From Cupriavidus pauculus (lineage in GTDB: Bacteria; Pseudomonadota; Gammaproteobacteria; Burkholderiales; Burkholderiaceae): a stretch of 64,000 nt of DNA. Position 1 is the first letter of the stretch. The number at the start of each line of letters is the position of its first letter. The notes under the pieces were generated by a model, which saw nothing but the letters and a program-made list of their open reading frames with translations, did not search any database and was not told the DNA's origin. The stretch is taken from assembly GCF_003854935.1 (NCBI RefSeq), contig NZ_CP033971.1, positions 1-64,000 on the forward strand, written 5' to 3'. The translations under genes and the position numbers were made by a program. This document shows, piece after piece, positions 16,048 through 25,034 of the stretch.

Positions 16048-16953
16048 ATGCGCAATCCATCGCCTTTCCAGTTCCGCGAGAAATACAACGACGCTACGTT
16101 GGTGATGTCATCGGCCAGCCGGGCTTGGTCCGGACTGTTTGCCGAGGTGCGTGACCATAGCGGTGGCATCATTACGCGCAATGCCGGATTGCCGTTCAAC
16201 GAGCTGGTCATCGATCCGCACGGCAACACGTCCGCCGTCGTCACCCGTACCGGTTATGGACTGGTGGATCGCACGCCGGCCAAGCGCGGTACAGTGTGGC
16301 TGTGTCCCAAGGGTATTCAGGAGGACGAGGTCTCCATCTCGACCGTGCTACCGGGTATGCTGCATCTCTATCTCGACCCGGCGCTATTCACGCCCGAATC
16401 GCTTGGAGAGAGTGCCACCGGCGCTGAGGCCAATACGTTCTATTTCGACTGCGGCTTCGAGGATCCATTGATCGCGCAGATCGGATTGACCATTCTTGCG
16501 GAACTGCGCGAGGAAACGCCCACCGGCAATCTGTTGGTGGAAAGTCTGGCCGGTACGCTAGCGGTGCGCATGCTGCATCGCCGGGCCAATGTGGCAGCGC
16601 TGCGCATGCGCGGACTTGAAGCCGAAGCAGATCTTGCACAGCATCGCATGCGGCGCGTGGTGGACTATATTCGAGCGAATCTCGAGAGCGATATCCGACT
16701 AGACGACCTCGCGAGTATCGCTTGCCTGAGCCGTTTTCATTTTGTGCGCGCTTTCAAGGCGGCCACGGGAAGAACCCCTTACCGCTTTGTCACCGATTTG
16801 CGCATCGAACGCGCCAAAATGCTGCTCCGTCTTGGTCAGCTATCGTTGATGGAAATTGCGCTTGAACTCAATTTCTCGTCGCAAGCTACCTTCACCCGCG
16901 CTTTCCGTTTGGCCACGGGTTATACGCCTGGCCGATACCCGGGCCGGAAGTAG
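16048..16953 (+). CDS. AraC-family transcriptional regulator
   Basis: About 301 residues from ATG 16048; an in-frame upstream extension to 15931 is possible, and neither start has a strong ribosome site. The N-terminal 190 residues are a ligand- or partner-binding region. The last 100 hold two helix-turn-helix units (LDDLASIACLSRFHFVRAFKAATG and LMEIALELNFSSQATFTRAF) and the family end GYTPGRYP. Probably controls the divergent isochorismatase/hydrolase pair. Confidence 0.85.
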   Translation: MRNPSPFQFREKYNDATLVMSSASRAWSGLFAEVRDHSGGIITRNAGLPFNELVIDPHGNTSAVVTRTGYGLVDRTPAKRGTVWLCPKGIQEDEVSISTVLPGMLHLYLDPALFTPESLGESATGAEANTFYFDCGFEDPLIAQIGLTILAELREETPTGNLLVESLAGTLAVRMLHRRANVAALRMRGLEAEADLAQHRMRRVVDYIRANLESDIRLDDLASIACLSRFHFVRAFKAATGRTPYRFVTDLRIERAKMLLRLGQLSLMEIALELNFSSQATFTRAFRLATGYTPGRYPGRK

Positions 16954-17134
16954 CGCGCCACGCTGCCATTGCGATGCGAGACCACAGCAACATTGGCATA
17001 CGGATGCGCAAGGACGGCAAATCCCGCGGATGTCCATCGTGGAAGAATACACGCATGCCATAAGATACCGGCCTCGGACAGCGGCTCGTACCTGACCGAC
17101 ATGACAACGTGCCTTGGCGCGCGGAGAATATACG

Positions 17135-18145
17135 ATGGGCCTGGCAATGGAATCGTCGCTGGTAGTGACACACAGCAATCGTGCGGCGCCGCTGCATCGC
17201 GCCGACGCGCGTTCGGCGGCTTTCGGCACGAGTTACACCGGCATCATGGCTTTCATGGCCGTGGCGACCGAAGGTAGCTTCGTCAAGGCAGGTGAACGGC
17301 TTGGCATCAGCCGCTCGGCTATCAGTCGCAACGTACAAAAGCTCGAATCTCAACTCAGCACACGGTTGTTCGTCCGCACCACGCGCAACACACAATTGAC
17401 ACACGAGGGACGCCGCTTTTTCGATAATTGCCACCAGGGCATCGCACGGATGGAGGAGGCGATGAACGACATGCTGGAACTGCGCCAAGGACCGCCGAGC
17501 GGCCTGATCAAGATCGGAACCCCAATCAGCTTTGGCCGCAAGGTGCTGGCGCCACTGCTGGAACGGTTTTCCAACGCCTATCCGGACATCTCGCTCGATC
17601 TGCACCTCGATGACGGATTGCTCGATCATGCTTTGGACGAGATCGACGTGGTTTTCCGCAGCGGACGTATCGAAGATTCCAGCATCATCGCGCGCCGCCT
17701 GGGTCCGATGCGCCGCGCGGTTTGTGCCGCGCCATCGTACGTCGCCGCGCATGGATTGCCGGCGACGCTCGAAGAACTGGCGCACCATCAATGCATCAGC
17801 CATCGCATCGTAACCGGCCGCGTGCAGGAATGGGAGTTTCATCGCGAAGGCCGCGTCCGCAAACTCGCGCCAACGTCGCGATTCACGGTCAACAATTCCG
17901 ATCTAGTGCTCCACACCGTTCTGCACGGCTGGGGCGTAGCACAGATGGCCGACTTCCAGATCGCCGAGCACGTTAGTGCCAATGAGCTGGTGGTGACACT
18001 GGCCGACGAACTGCCGAACGACCTCGGCCACTACATCTGTTATCAGAGCCGCCGCCACCTCCCGGCGCGCACGCGTGTGTTCATTGACTTCATGGTGGCC
18101 GAATTTCCGCGATTTTCGTTCGGCGGGGCGGGATTGGACGCTTGA
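17135..18145 (+). CDS. LysR-family transcriptional regulator
   Basis: 336 residues. A 35-residue lead-in is followed by the winged helix-turn-helix (FMAVATEGSFVKAGERLGISRSAISRNVQKLE) and a periplasmic-binding-type effector domain to the end. It is of the CrgA/GstR-like subgroup by feel (IKIGTPISFGRKVLAPLL). ATG 17135 chosen because GGAG lies 8 bases upstream. Same strand as the AraC gene, 180 bases later; its target is unknown and may be the exported hydrolases. Confidence 0.85.
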   Translation: MGLAMESSLVVTHSNRAAPLHRADARSAAFGTSYTGIMAFMAVATEGSFVKAGERLGISRSAISRNVQKLESQLSTRLFVRTTRNTQLTHEGRRFFDNCHQGIARMEEAMNDMLELRQGPPSGLIKIGTPISFGRKVLAPLLERFSNAYPDISLDLHLDDGLLDHALDEIDVVFRSGRIEDSSIIARRLGPMRRAVCAAPSYVAAHGLPATLEELAHHQCISHRIVTGRVQEWEFHREGRVRKLAPTSRFTVNNSDLVLHTVLHGWGVAQMADFQIAEHVSANELVVTLADELPNDLGHYICYQSRRHLPARTRVFIDFMVAEFPRFSFGGAGLDA

Positions 18146-18156
18146 GTGTTGATGTT

Positions 18157-18191
18157 CACCCGATACTGACCCACTAGGTCAGTATCGGGTG
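18157..18191. terminator. Long hairpin after the LysR gene
   Basis: CACCCGATACTGACC (18157-18171) pairs perfectly with GGTCAGTATCGGGTG (18177-18191). No T-run follows on the plus strand, so termination is likely but not certain. The next 240 bases to the Lar-like gene's end hold nothing I can support. Confidence 0.55.
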
Positions 18192-18429
18192 CATTTCAAC
18201 AACATGCCTTTCAGTTCCGAGGAACGTCAGACCTCAAGCGGGGCATTGTGGTAGCACAGGTCCAGATCTGGCGCGCGCTATTGGGTTGAGTACGCATACT
18301 CAACGTTTGGCCGCATCACGACTAGATGAGTATGCATTTCGCCGGGTTTGGGGTGGCCTCGGTCGCATCCGGTGTGCGAAGTTCCGCAGCTCCGCACGAT
18401 CGCCAGCCGGAAGGCAATCTGGGCCCAAG

Positions 18430-19050
18430 TCAAGGCTGCCAGTGATCGGGAAGGCCATCGATAGCCTTACCGATGAACTCGTGCAAATCCAGGAGCGGCC
18501 AGTCCTTGTCGGCGAGGGATTCTTCGGCAATCTCAGCGCTGAGCGCCGGCACATGGTCGAAGCGGATCATGGGCGCGCCATCGATGTAGATGATCTTCGC
18601 GCGCTTCAACAGTTTTTGGTATCTCGCCGCCTGAGAGACTACGGTCTCTGGCGGATCCACGTGCTTGAACTCGTATCCGGGCTGGGCGAGCGCCGCGGCC
18701 ATGGCGGCGAACTTCGGACCGGCTGTCTCCCAGTCGGAGGTCGTTGCCGCCAGCAAGTTCAGGAAGTAGGGGATGTCCGAGGCGGTGAGCGCGCGCCGCG
18801 CCATCATTGAGACGGCGTCCTGGTCCGCCGGTCGGTGCTCGACGCGACTATTCCAGATGGCGCTCAGGGTCGAGAACGCCGTGTCCTTGTTCGCGGCGTC
18901 CATGCGCACAGGCGGCGTGGAAATGCCGCATTCTTCACAAACGATAACTGCCTGGAGGCGGCCAGAGATGTAGGTCGGGGCGCCGTCGCAGTGGGCGCAT
19001 TGGAGGAGGCCGCTGGGCATGGGGAAATCAGGATCGGGAAATGCCGGCAT
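18430..19050 (-). CDS. Lar-like zinc-ribbon protein (restriction alleviation type)
   Basis: 206 residues. The N-terminal 60 residues have the Lar pattern: CAHCDGAP, then CEECGISTPP, then an AIWNSR box. In Lar proteins this ribbon helps relieve host type I restriction. The following 145 residues are not part of classical Lar and have no recognised domain. ATG 19050 has a GGAAGG ribosome site. It is the last gene of the minus-strand operon that starts at 24194. Confidence 0.6.
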   Translation of the reverse strand: MPAFPDPDFPMPSGLLQCAHCDGAPTYISGRLQAVIVCEECGISTPPVRMDAANKDTAFSTLSAIWNSRVEHRPADQDAVSMMARRALTASDIPYFLNLLAATTSDWETAGPKFAAMAAALAQPGYEFKHVDPPETVVSQAARYQKLLKRAKIIYIDGAPMIRFDHVPALSAEIAEESLADKDWPLLDLHEFIGKAIDGLPDHWQP

Positions 19051-19115
19051 TATGCCTTCCCGGAACCTGCGCCCAGCGGCTGGCGCTACGGAGTGTTCGA
19101 AAGGCGGCCGCCCGG

Positions 19116-19370
19116 CTACGTGGCGTCAATGGCCAGATAGTCGGCAGTTGTATTCAGCAGTTCCTGGAGCGCGGTGTCCTCGAATGCCTGCAGGATTTCG
19201 GCATGGTCGCGAAGCGCGGCGCCAATCTGCCAGAATTCGTTGAGCCAGTGGCCAGGCGGACCCATGGGCCCGCCCATCTGGCCGGTGGCGATGGCCCCCC
19301 GGATGGCGAGGACGGTTACCGGTTCGGGGTATTCGCTTTCGTTGTCGTCGTACGGCGTCAGTTGCGTCAT
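19116..19370 (-). CDS. Small hypothetical protein (84 aa)
   Basis: Its ATG overlaps the stop of the DUF5131 gene (ATGA), so translation is probably coupled. Acidic, with a central hydrophobic/Gly segment (AIRGAIATGQMGGPMGPPGHW) and no known domain. The operon position and overlap support it as a real gene. Confidence 0.6.
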   Translation of the reverse strand: MTQLTPYDDNESEYPEPVTVLAIRGAIATGQMGGPMGPPGHWLNEFWQIGAALRDHAEILQAFEDTALQELLNTTADYLAIDAT

Positions 19371-20326
19371 TGCATCGTCCTCTGAGCCAGTGCGCGTCCG
19401 CAGGCAGCGCCGACGTCGAGCGACGTCACAGGGAAGGCGTCATGGACCACGCCGTCCAGAAAGCGACCGGCGGCCTTCTTGCCGACAGCGTGCATCCCCG
19501 TTGACCCATCCACGACGTGCCAGTGCCCCCATTGCTTGAAGAGGAACGGTACGCCAGCCGATGCGCATTGGTCGCGCAGAGAACGTGGCCATGCCGGGTG
19601 CATGGGGCGGGCGCCGGTACCGCTTTCCCCTCCCACGATGATCCAGTCGAGCGCGCCTGGCTCGTAGTCGTTGCCGGACGTGTGCAACAGTTCGCCGGTT
19701 GCAACGGAGAACAGGTCAACATGTCCGAGCAGCGGCTCCATCGAAAGGAACCGCGTCTTGGCCGGCGTGCGCAGCAGCTTGGTGATATCGCGGTCGGCTT
19801 CAGCCTGGTTCACGATCGTGGCACCGAGCCAGATATCAGCGGGCGCATTGCCGGCGATCCACGTGGCCAGCCATGGTACGAGCGGATTGTCTGCACAATC
19901 GTCGCGCAGCATCAGCGTGTTGAACGCCTCGCCGAGCCGCTTCGTAGCATTGCCGATGCGCTTGGTCAGCACGAGCTTGTCCAGGCACGGCGTTTGGCGC
20001 CAGACGTCCAGCATGTCGATGAACCAGTCAATGGGGACTTCGGTGTCGAACACATCGGCCAGACTCGCGCAGAACACGCGCTGCCGGCGGCCGTGGACAG
20101 CGGCGAAGGCAGCGTGCGCCGCGTTCCAGCGGACCATCTTGCGCCAGTTGGCGGTTGAGGTGCGGCGGCGCGGCGCGCCGGGGCCCCAGTTCGGCGCAAT
20201 TCCGCCACCGAACCGCACGTTGCGGGCTTCGGCATAGCAATGGTCGCAGCCTGGGCCGACCTTTTGGCAGCCTTCCCAGGGATTCCAGCTATGGTCGGTC
20301 CACTCGATTTTCGTGTTTTCGCTCAT
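19367..20326 (-). CDS. Gp37/Gp68-type phage protein (DUF5131)
   Basis: 319 residues. The start is the family signature TKIEWTDHSWNPWEGC, followed by Cys in KVGPGCDHCYAE, a three-Cys cluster that may bind an Fe-S cluster or metal; the family has been compared with radical-SAM enzymes. Later blocks (LTKRIGN, FLSMEPLLG, VGGESG) match the family. Found on phages and plasmids; role unknown. ATG chosen at the signature; it overlaps the preceding gene's stop by ATGA. Confidence 0.88.
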   Translation of the reverse strand: MSENTKIEWTDHSWNPWEGCQKVGPGCDHCYAEARNVRFGGGIAPNWGPGAPRRRTSTANWRKMVRWNAAHAAFAAVHGRRQRVFCASLADVFDTEVPIDWFIDMLDVWRQTPCLDKLVLTKRIGNATKRLGEAFNTLMLRDDCADNPLVPWLATWIAGNAPADIWLGATIVNQAEADRDITKLLRTPAKTRFLSMEPLLGHVDLFSVATGELLHTSGNDYEPGALDWIIVGGESGTGARPMHPAWPRSLRDQCASAGVPFLFKQWGHWHVVDGSTGMHAVGKKAAGRFLDGVVHDAFPVTSLDVGAACGRALAQRTMQ

Positions 20327-20640
20327 GCGTGCGTATCCTCGAACATGTCGATCGTCAGGGGGTCGCGCTCGGGTGCGACGGACATAGGCGGTTGGGCAGC
20401 CTTGCATTTGACGCAGGTAGGCGGGACGGCGCCATACGGTAGCCACCCACCCCGGCGCTTCATGCGTGTGGCCGTGTGGCGTGGCCTGTGTCCGCAGAGT
20501 GCCAGACCTTCGGTTAGATCCACCAAATGCACCAGGTAGCCGCCTTTCGCTCGCGCGGCGACGAGCCGGCTGCCGGTCACGGTAAGGATGGGACGCTCGG
20601 CTGCGGATGGCATGTTTTCTTGTACGGTATGGTTTTCCAT
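20323..20640 (-). CDS. Small putative zinc-binding protein (105 aa)
   Basis: Basic protein with HxxR-rich centre and a Cys set (LALCGHRP ... PPTCVKCKAA) that could bind one zinc. Its stop overlaps the ATG of the DUF5131 gene. No family recognised. A gap of 76 bases separates it from the preceding gene of the operon. Confidence 0.55.
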   Translation of the reverse strand: MENHTVQENMPSAAERPILTVTGSRLVAARAKGGYLVHLVDLTEGLALCGHRPRHTATRMKRRGGWLPYGAVPPTCVKCKAAQPPMSVAPERDPLTIDMFEDTHA

Positions 20641-20716
20641 AGGGGTGGCTGCGTATGGAGGCGCGGATGGTCCTCGCGCCAGTTGACCAAGTCAGCCTAT
20701 CAAGGCGACAACGATG

Positions 20717-21064
20717 TCAAGGTTGCGGGGTAATGCCGTAGCGGTCGGCCGCAGCGCGGAGCTGCTCGGCGTCGATGCACCCGGCATTGAGGGCCGCCAA
20801 GACCTCGCGGGCGAATCCGTGCAAAGCCTGGAGTTCATTGCCGATGGCTTCCCCGACGAAGAGGTACAGTCCATTGGGCATCCTGCGCACCAGGGTTGTC
20901 TCGCGCGACATGCGCAACAGCAACGACTCTGCGACATCAGGCCCGACAGGCAGATTCCGCTGCAGCAGCGTTACGGACGCGGCACGAAAGCGCTGAACGA
21001 GATCAAGCGCGCTGGCGTATTCGCGGTCTGCTCGTGCCGCCAGCGCAATGTCAGGCGCTGTCAT
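20717..21064 (-). CDS. Small hypothetical protein, possible winged helix (115 aa)
   Basis: The middle (VTLLQRNLPVGPDVAESLLLRM ... LVRRMPNGLYLF) has the helix-turn-helix-wing rhythm of small winged-helix domains such as FtsK gamma, with helices before and after. DNA binding is a guess from that pattern. Start overlaps the DUF1173 stop by ATGA. Confidence 0.5.
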   Translation of the reverse strand: MTAPDIALAARADREYASALDLVQRFRAASVTLLQRNLPVGPDVAESLLLRMSRETTLVRRMPNGLYLFVGEAIGNELQALHGFAREVLAALNAGCIDAEQLRAAADRYGITPQP

Positions 21065-22278
21065 TTGGTGTGAAGAGGCGGCGGGAGCAGCACGCTGTCA
21101 ATCGGGCCCGATGTGGCGTCCCATTCGACGAACGGGATGCCGGCGGCACGGTAGTGCGCCCGCTTCTCGGCGATGCGGGCGTCATAGTCGGCATTTCCGG
21201 TCATCCCGAGTACTTCGACAACTACCTCGGGCGTCACGTCGGTCAAGACAAAGTCCGGGTGGGTGGCGGCCTGGCCGATATGGCGCAGCGGTTTGCGGAA
21301 CGCGCGTCGTTCCGCGATCAGGCGATCGGCCATGGCGACTTCATGCGATGAGTCGCAGGGCAGGAACTGACTGTTGGACAGCATCGCGCCCACGTCGACT
21401 ACCCGCAAATAGCCGCCCTTGGACATCTCTACCAGTAGGATTGCAACGCAGCGCTGGTCATCTTTGCCCACAGCGGACAAGGCGCCGCCAAACGAACTCT
21501 GCAACCGCGCGTAAAGGTCCGCACTCAGGAAATAGCGTTGCCGGCTCTGTCGCAACACGAGTTTGCCGCCGTACTGCGAGGGTTCGTGGGATTCAAGCTG
21601 GCCGATCACGATGCCCCGCGGGCTGCCGGCGGCCGTCGGTGTGAGCCGGGCTTGCCAAGCGTCGAACTCGGCAAGGATCTCCGTCTTACGACTGGGGTCC
21701 CATCGCTGCACAATGTGAAGCAAGCCTTCGGCAGGCCTGCCGTTGATTCGGCATTCCGCAAGTTCAGTCGTCAGTTGCGACCAGCAAGCCGTCCAACCGC
21801 GATAGCCAGTTCCGGGCCAAGCGTTCAGCCCGGCCTGCTCCCAGGCATACTCGAGGAACGCCAGTAGACCGGCTGAGCGCCGTTGCGTTTGGCTGCTCTG
21901 GCCCTGCTGAGCGCGCTGGACCGCCGACGCCGGCGTGTGCGTGCTGACGGTGAGTGTTACCCCGAGCCGGATGTCATGATGGCCGTCCTTGAGCCGGAAA
22001 GCATCGAGGTTATCGCTTGGCCCCGACTTGGCCGGCGTCTGCCGGTTGAACGGGCAGGCCGCCGCATGTTGGTGCGCCTGTTCCGGCCATCGGGCGAGCA
22101 GGAAAATGTCCCGATGGCGGCGGATCACGAGCTTGGGCCTGGGCCGTTGCGTGCCGCACCCGCATTCAGCAAAGCCTTGGATTTTCTTGGCGCGCTCGAG
22201 GTGGCGCGCATAGCGGCCAGGGTCGTCCAGTACATCGTCCAGCGGGAACTCGTTCCCGCCAATCCGCACGGTGATCAT
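21061..22278 (-). CDS. DUF1173 protein with nuclease-like C-terminus
   Basis: 405 residues. The N-terminus (FAECGCGTQRPRPKLVIRRH ... HAAACPF) carries a Cys/His set like a zinc ribbon and matches my memory of DUF1173, found on plasmids and integrative elements. The C-terminal 80 residues (HPDFVLTDVTPEVVVEVLG ... RAHYRAAG) have the order of acidic and basic residues of PD-(D/E)xK nucleases, but I cannot confirm the fold. It sits 9 bases after the helicase gene. Confidence 0.7.
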   Translation of the reverse strand: MITVRIGGNEFPLDDVLDDPGRYARHLERAKKIQGFAECGCGTQRPRPKLVIRRHRDIFLLARWPEQAHQHAAACPFNRQTPAKSGPSDNLDAFRLKDGHHDIRLGVTLTVSTHTPASAVQRAQQGQSSQTQRRSAGLLAFLEYAWEQAGLNAWPGTGYRGWTACWSQLTTELAECRINGRPAEGLLHIVQRWDPSRKTEILAEFDAWQARLTPTAAGSPRGIVIGQLESHEPSQYGGKLVLRQSRQRYFLSADLYARLQSSFGGALSAVGKDDQRCVAILLVEMSKGGYLRVVDVGAMLSNSQFLPCDSSHEVAMADRLIAERRAFRKPLRHIGQAATHPDFVLTDVTPEVVVEVLGMTGNADYDARIAEKRAHYRAAGIPFVEWDATSGPIDSVLLPPPLHTK

Positions 22279-22287
22279 ATTTCCTCT

Positions 22288-23748
22288 CTAAACGCCGGCT
22301 TCCCGGAACATGGTGTAGAGATCGCGGCGGATCTCGCTCACATCCAGTACGTGCTTGGCGCGCGTCATGGCGACATAGAGCAGCCGCATTTCCTCGGGCG
22401 CCATCGTCAGCTTGCCGTCGTCACCGTTCTTGAACTTGAAGTCACCGGCGAGCTGGACGCGGTCCCACTCGAGGCCCTTGGCGCGGTGAACGGTCGAGAC
22501 GATGTAGTCGGCCTCGTCCTCTGGGGCGACGCGCGTCAGGATCAGTCGGAGGTAGTCGACCCCTTCGTTGTCGATCAGCTTCACAAGGGGCTTCAGGTCA
22601 CGGCCGGCGAACGATTCGGCGTAGTCCTGCACCTCGTCCCAGGTCTCGAAGAGCGCCAGTGCGGCGGGATAGCCGATACGCTGGCCGCGCATCAGTTGCT
22701 CGGCGCCGTCTGCAAAGGCGCGTAGTTCCTCCACGTTGGCGCGCACCGCCACCCGATCACCGCGGCCGATGCCCTGGGCAAGGTGGGTCAGCACCGTGGC
22801 GTTCTTGCGACAGAGAATGGCGTCGAAGCGATCCTGGCCCGGGGCTGACTCGTGCAGGATGCGCGAGGCGACCTGCTCCTGACCGCGCACGGGTGTGTCC
22901 TCGTCCATCAGCGAAAGGACACGGCTGGCCAGTTGGGCAATGGCGGGCCCGAACCTGAAGGACTCGGTCAGCGCGCATTCCGGCGCCCGGATATGGTCCA
23001 TGGCGTTGACCGCGCCGCGCCACTCGTAGATCTGCTGATAGGGGTCACCCACATAGATGACCTGGCACTGTTGGGCGCGCAGCACCGAAAGCATGAGCCC
23101 GTCGGCGTCCTGGGCTTCATCGAACAGGATGAAATCTGCGCCGATGCGGGGCCGGCTTCGTTCCCAGAGCTTTACGTAGACGTCGTGACCAATGGCCGAG
23201 GGCGCGGCAGGATCCAGGTATTCCGACCAGAGACGTTTGACCGAAGGCAGAAGTGATTCGCGCAGATGCTCGGCCTCCTCGTCCTTCACGATTGCCTCGA
23301 CGGGGATATGCCATGCCAGTGGCTCGGCCTGGGCGGAGCGGCAGAAGCGGGCGGCACCATCCATCACCATCCGGGCAACCGTGCTCGGACTGAGTTCCAG
23401 ATCCTTGCCAATCGTCGTGGGCAGGCGCAGTTTCCCGAAACCATAGCGCAAAGCCAACTGGTGGGGCGGCTCGACCGGATTTCTCAGCTTGCGGGTGATC
23501 TCGGGCCGCGTGCCGCTGTAGGCCAGGGAGTGCACCGTGCGGCAGCGAGTATTCTGCGGAAACTTGCGCGCCGCTTCATTGGCGATCTCTTTGTTGAAGG
23601 CGAGATAGAGACCGCGTGCGCGGCCGCGCGCTTCGGCCGCCATGCGCAAGGTGGACGTCTTGCCGGCGCCGGCGTACGCCTTGACCTTCACCGCGCCGCC
23701 GGCGCGTACCGCTTCGACCACCTGGTCTTGTTCGGCGGTAGGCTTCAT
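22288..23748 (-). CDS. UvrD/Rep-like superfamily 1 DNA helicase
   Basis: 486 residues. Motifs in order: Walker A AYAGAGKTSTL (about 22-32), LAFNKEIA, Walker B ILFDEAQDAD, motif III VGDPYQQIYEWRGA, motif V VSTVHRAKGLEWDRV and motif VI LLYVAMTRAK. Shorter than full UvrD (about 720), without the 1B/2B insertions. ATG 23748 overlaps the preceding stop by ATGA. Would unwind DNA during repair or replication of the element. Confidence 0.9.
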   Translation of the reverse strand: MKPTAEQDQVVEAVRAGGAVKVKAYAGAGKTSTLRMAAEARGRARGLYLAFNKEIANEAARKFPQNTRCRTVHSLAYSGTRPEITRKLRNPVEPPHQLALRYGFGKLRLPTTIGKDLELSPSTVARMVMDGAARFCRSAQAEPLAWHIPVEAIVKDEEAEHLRESLLPSVKRLWSEYLDPAAPSAIGHDVYVKLWERSRPRIGADFILFDEAQDADGLMLSVLRAQQCQVIYVGDPYQQIYEWRGAVNAMDHIRAPECALTESFRFGPAIAQLASRVLSLMDEDTPVRGQEQVASRILHESAPGQDRFDAILCRKNATVLTHLAQGIGRGDRVAVRANVEELRAFADGAEQLMRGQRIGYPAALALFETWDEVQDYAESFAGRDLKPLVKLIDNEGVDYLRLILTRVAPEDEADYIVSTVHRAKGLEWDRVQLAGDFKFKNGDDGKLTMAPEEMRLLYVAMTRAKHVLDVSEIRRDLYTMFREAGV

Positions 23749-24194
23749 GCGATCTCCAGGGCGGCTTGTTCGGGCATGTTCGCAAGGACGCGGCGCCGGA
23801 CTTCCAGTGTGTGGGCGCGAGAGACCTCGTCGCGTCGCGCGGCCTCTCCACTGACGTTGTCGACGATGTAGGCGAAGTAGAACGCGGTAGTCGGCCCGGT
23901 CCATGCCAGCCACTTGGCGCGGATTTCCGCTTGCTGCACTGCCGACAGGGAAAAGTAGACGGCGCGCTTTTCGCGCCAGACACGTGCCTGTAGATCTCGC
24001 GTCGTTGCTTCGAGGCGATCGGAGCGACGCTGGCGGCGCGTCAGCTCCTCGTCTGCGGAGTGCTGTTCACCGGCAACATGTTCCGCAAAGAGAGGGTACC
24101 TATCGCGCTCACGCTGCTGCTTCCGGGCGAAGGCGGCCTGGCGGCGGGCGTTGAAGTCGATGGGTTCGTGGCGTCCGAATCGGGTGAATCGCAT
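23745..24194 (-). CDS. Hypothetical protein (149 aa), first gene of the helicase operon
   Basis: Highly charged, Arg/Glu-rich, probably mostly helical or coiled coil, with a more hydrophobic centre (VYFSLSAVQQAEIRAKWLAW ... AFYFAYIVD). A TTG at 24224 would add 10 residues; I prefer the ATG. No ribosome site is clear for either. It overlaps the helicase start by four bases and probably shares its transcript. Confidence 0.6.
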   Translation of the reverse strand: MRFTRFGRHEPIDFNARRQAAFARKQQRERDRYPLFAEHVAGEQHSADEELTRRQRRSDRLEATTRDLQARVWREKRAVYFSLSAVQQAEIRAKWLAWTGPTTAFYFAYIVDNVSGEAARRDEVSRAHTLEVRRRVLANMPEQAALEIA

Positions 24195-24351
24195 GGCGGC
24201 AAAGGTAAATGGGTCTAGGACCAAGATACCGGGGCCACATAGAAGTCAAGGCCGCCGGCGGGCGAAGTTCGCCGCCAACCATTTTGGCTGCAGGATTTCG
24301 GGCGTTGACCCCGAAAGAGATAGAATTTCAGGCGCCTTTCACCGGATTCCC

Positions 24352-24879
24352 ATGTCCCAAGCCCCTTCACCCACCGCCCGCGAAGTCTCGTTGGGCAACC
24401 GCCCGAAACATGAACCGCAGTTCATTGGCCCCGGCGAGCCGCAGTATGGCGAGATCGCGAGGATGGATGCGTTCATCTTCAAGCGCTACCTGGACCGGGT
24501 TTTCTGGCATCCCCGGCCAGAAGTGCTGCGATTTGAAGTGCGCGCGAACCCCTCTCCCGTGGGGAGCGTCTATGACGTCGTCGCGATCGTTGGGAAGGGC
24601 GAAGGTGAAGTCTGGTTCGCCGAGGAGGCTGTCCCCGCCAGGTGGGATTTCGTTGCCATCACGGAAAGCAGCGATCTACTCGGGCGTCTGCAGCGGGACA
24701 AGGCGAAAGCGGAAGGCAGGCTACCCCAGGACTACGCGCCGTTTATTGGCGATGGTCCGGTGCAGGACTATTCGAATCTCGAGAACCCGGAGGAGGTCGA
24801 GCAGCGCCGTTGGGCGGTGGTCAACCGGATCCGTGAGGCAAACCGCCGGGCGCGCGAAGCTGCAGCGAAGCTGCGCTAA
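24352..24879 (+). CDS. Hypothetical protein (175 aa)
   Basis: Divergent from the helicase operon. Natural composition with an aromatic-rich N-terminal half (FIFKRYLDRVFWHPRPEVLRF) and a charged helical C-terminus. No domain recognised. Start set at the ATG where family-like residues begin; the ribosome site is weak. Confidence 0.55.
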   Translation: MSQAPSPTAREVSLGNRPKHEPQFIGPGEPQYGEIARMDAFIFKRYLDRVFWHPRPEVLRFEVRANPSPVGSVYDVVAIVGKGEGEVWFAEEAVPARWDFVAITESSDLLGRLQRDKAKAEGRLPQDYAPFIGDGPVQDYSNLENPEEVEQRRWAVVNRIREANRRAREAAAKLR

Positions 24880-24933
24880 GCGTCGACGTGTTGTACGGCG
24901 CCGGCAGGCGCGGTAAGATTCGCCCGATTCTCC

Positions 24934-25033
24934 GCGCTACGCGCATCGACACCGCCGTTACCGGCCATCTATTTTTCTTCCACCCATTGGGGCTATGTCC
25001 CCAAGGGTCATGGCTCCATTTCCTTGGAGCCAT
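24934..25033 (+). promoter_or_regulatory. Leader motif copy d (altered stem) and ribosome-site hairpins of the 25035 gene
   Basis: GCGC, loop TAC, GCGC, then ATCGAC (24934-24950): the stem differs from the usual sequence but pairs. Then a TTGGGG/CCCCAA hairpin, then ATGGCTCC (25010-25017) with GGAGCCAT (25026-25033), which buries the ribosome site 5 bases before ATG 25035. Confidence 0.65.
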
Positions 25034-25034
25034 C

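Noticed and set aside
19517-20158. A 213-residue plus-strand frame opposite the DUF5131 gene
   Set aside because: Antisense shadow; the minus strand carries the family signature and operon overlaps.
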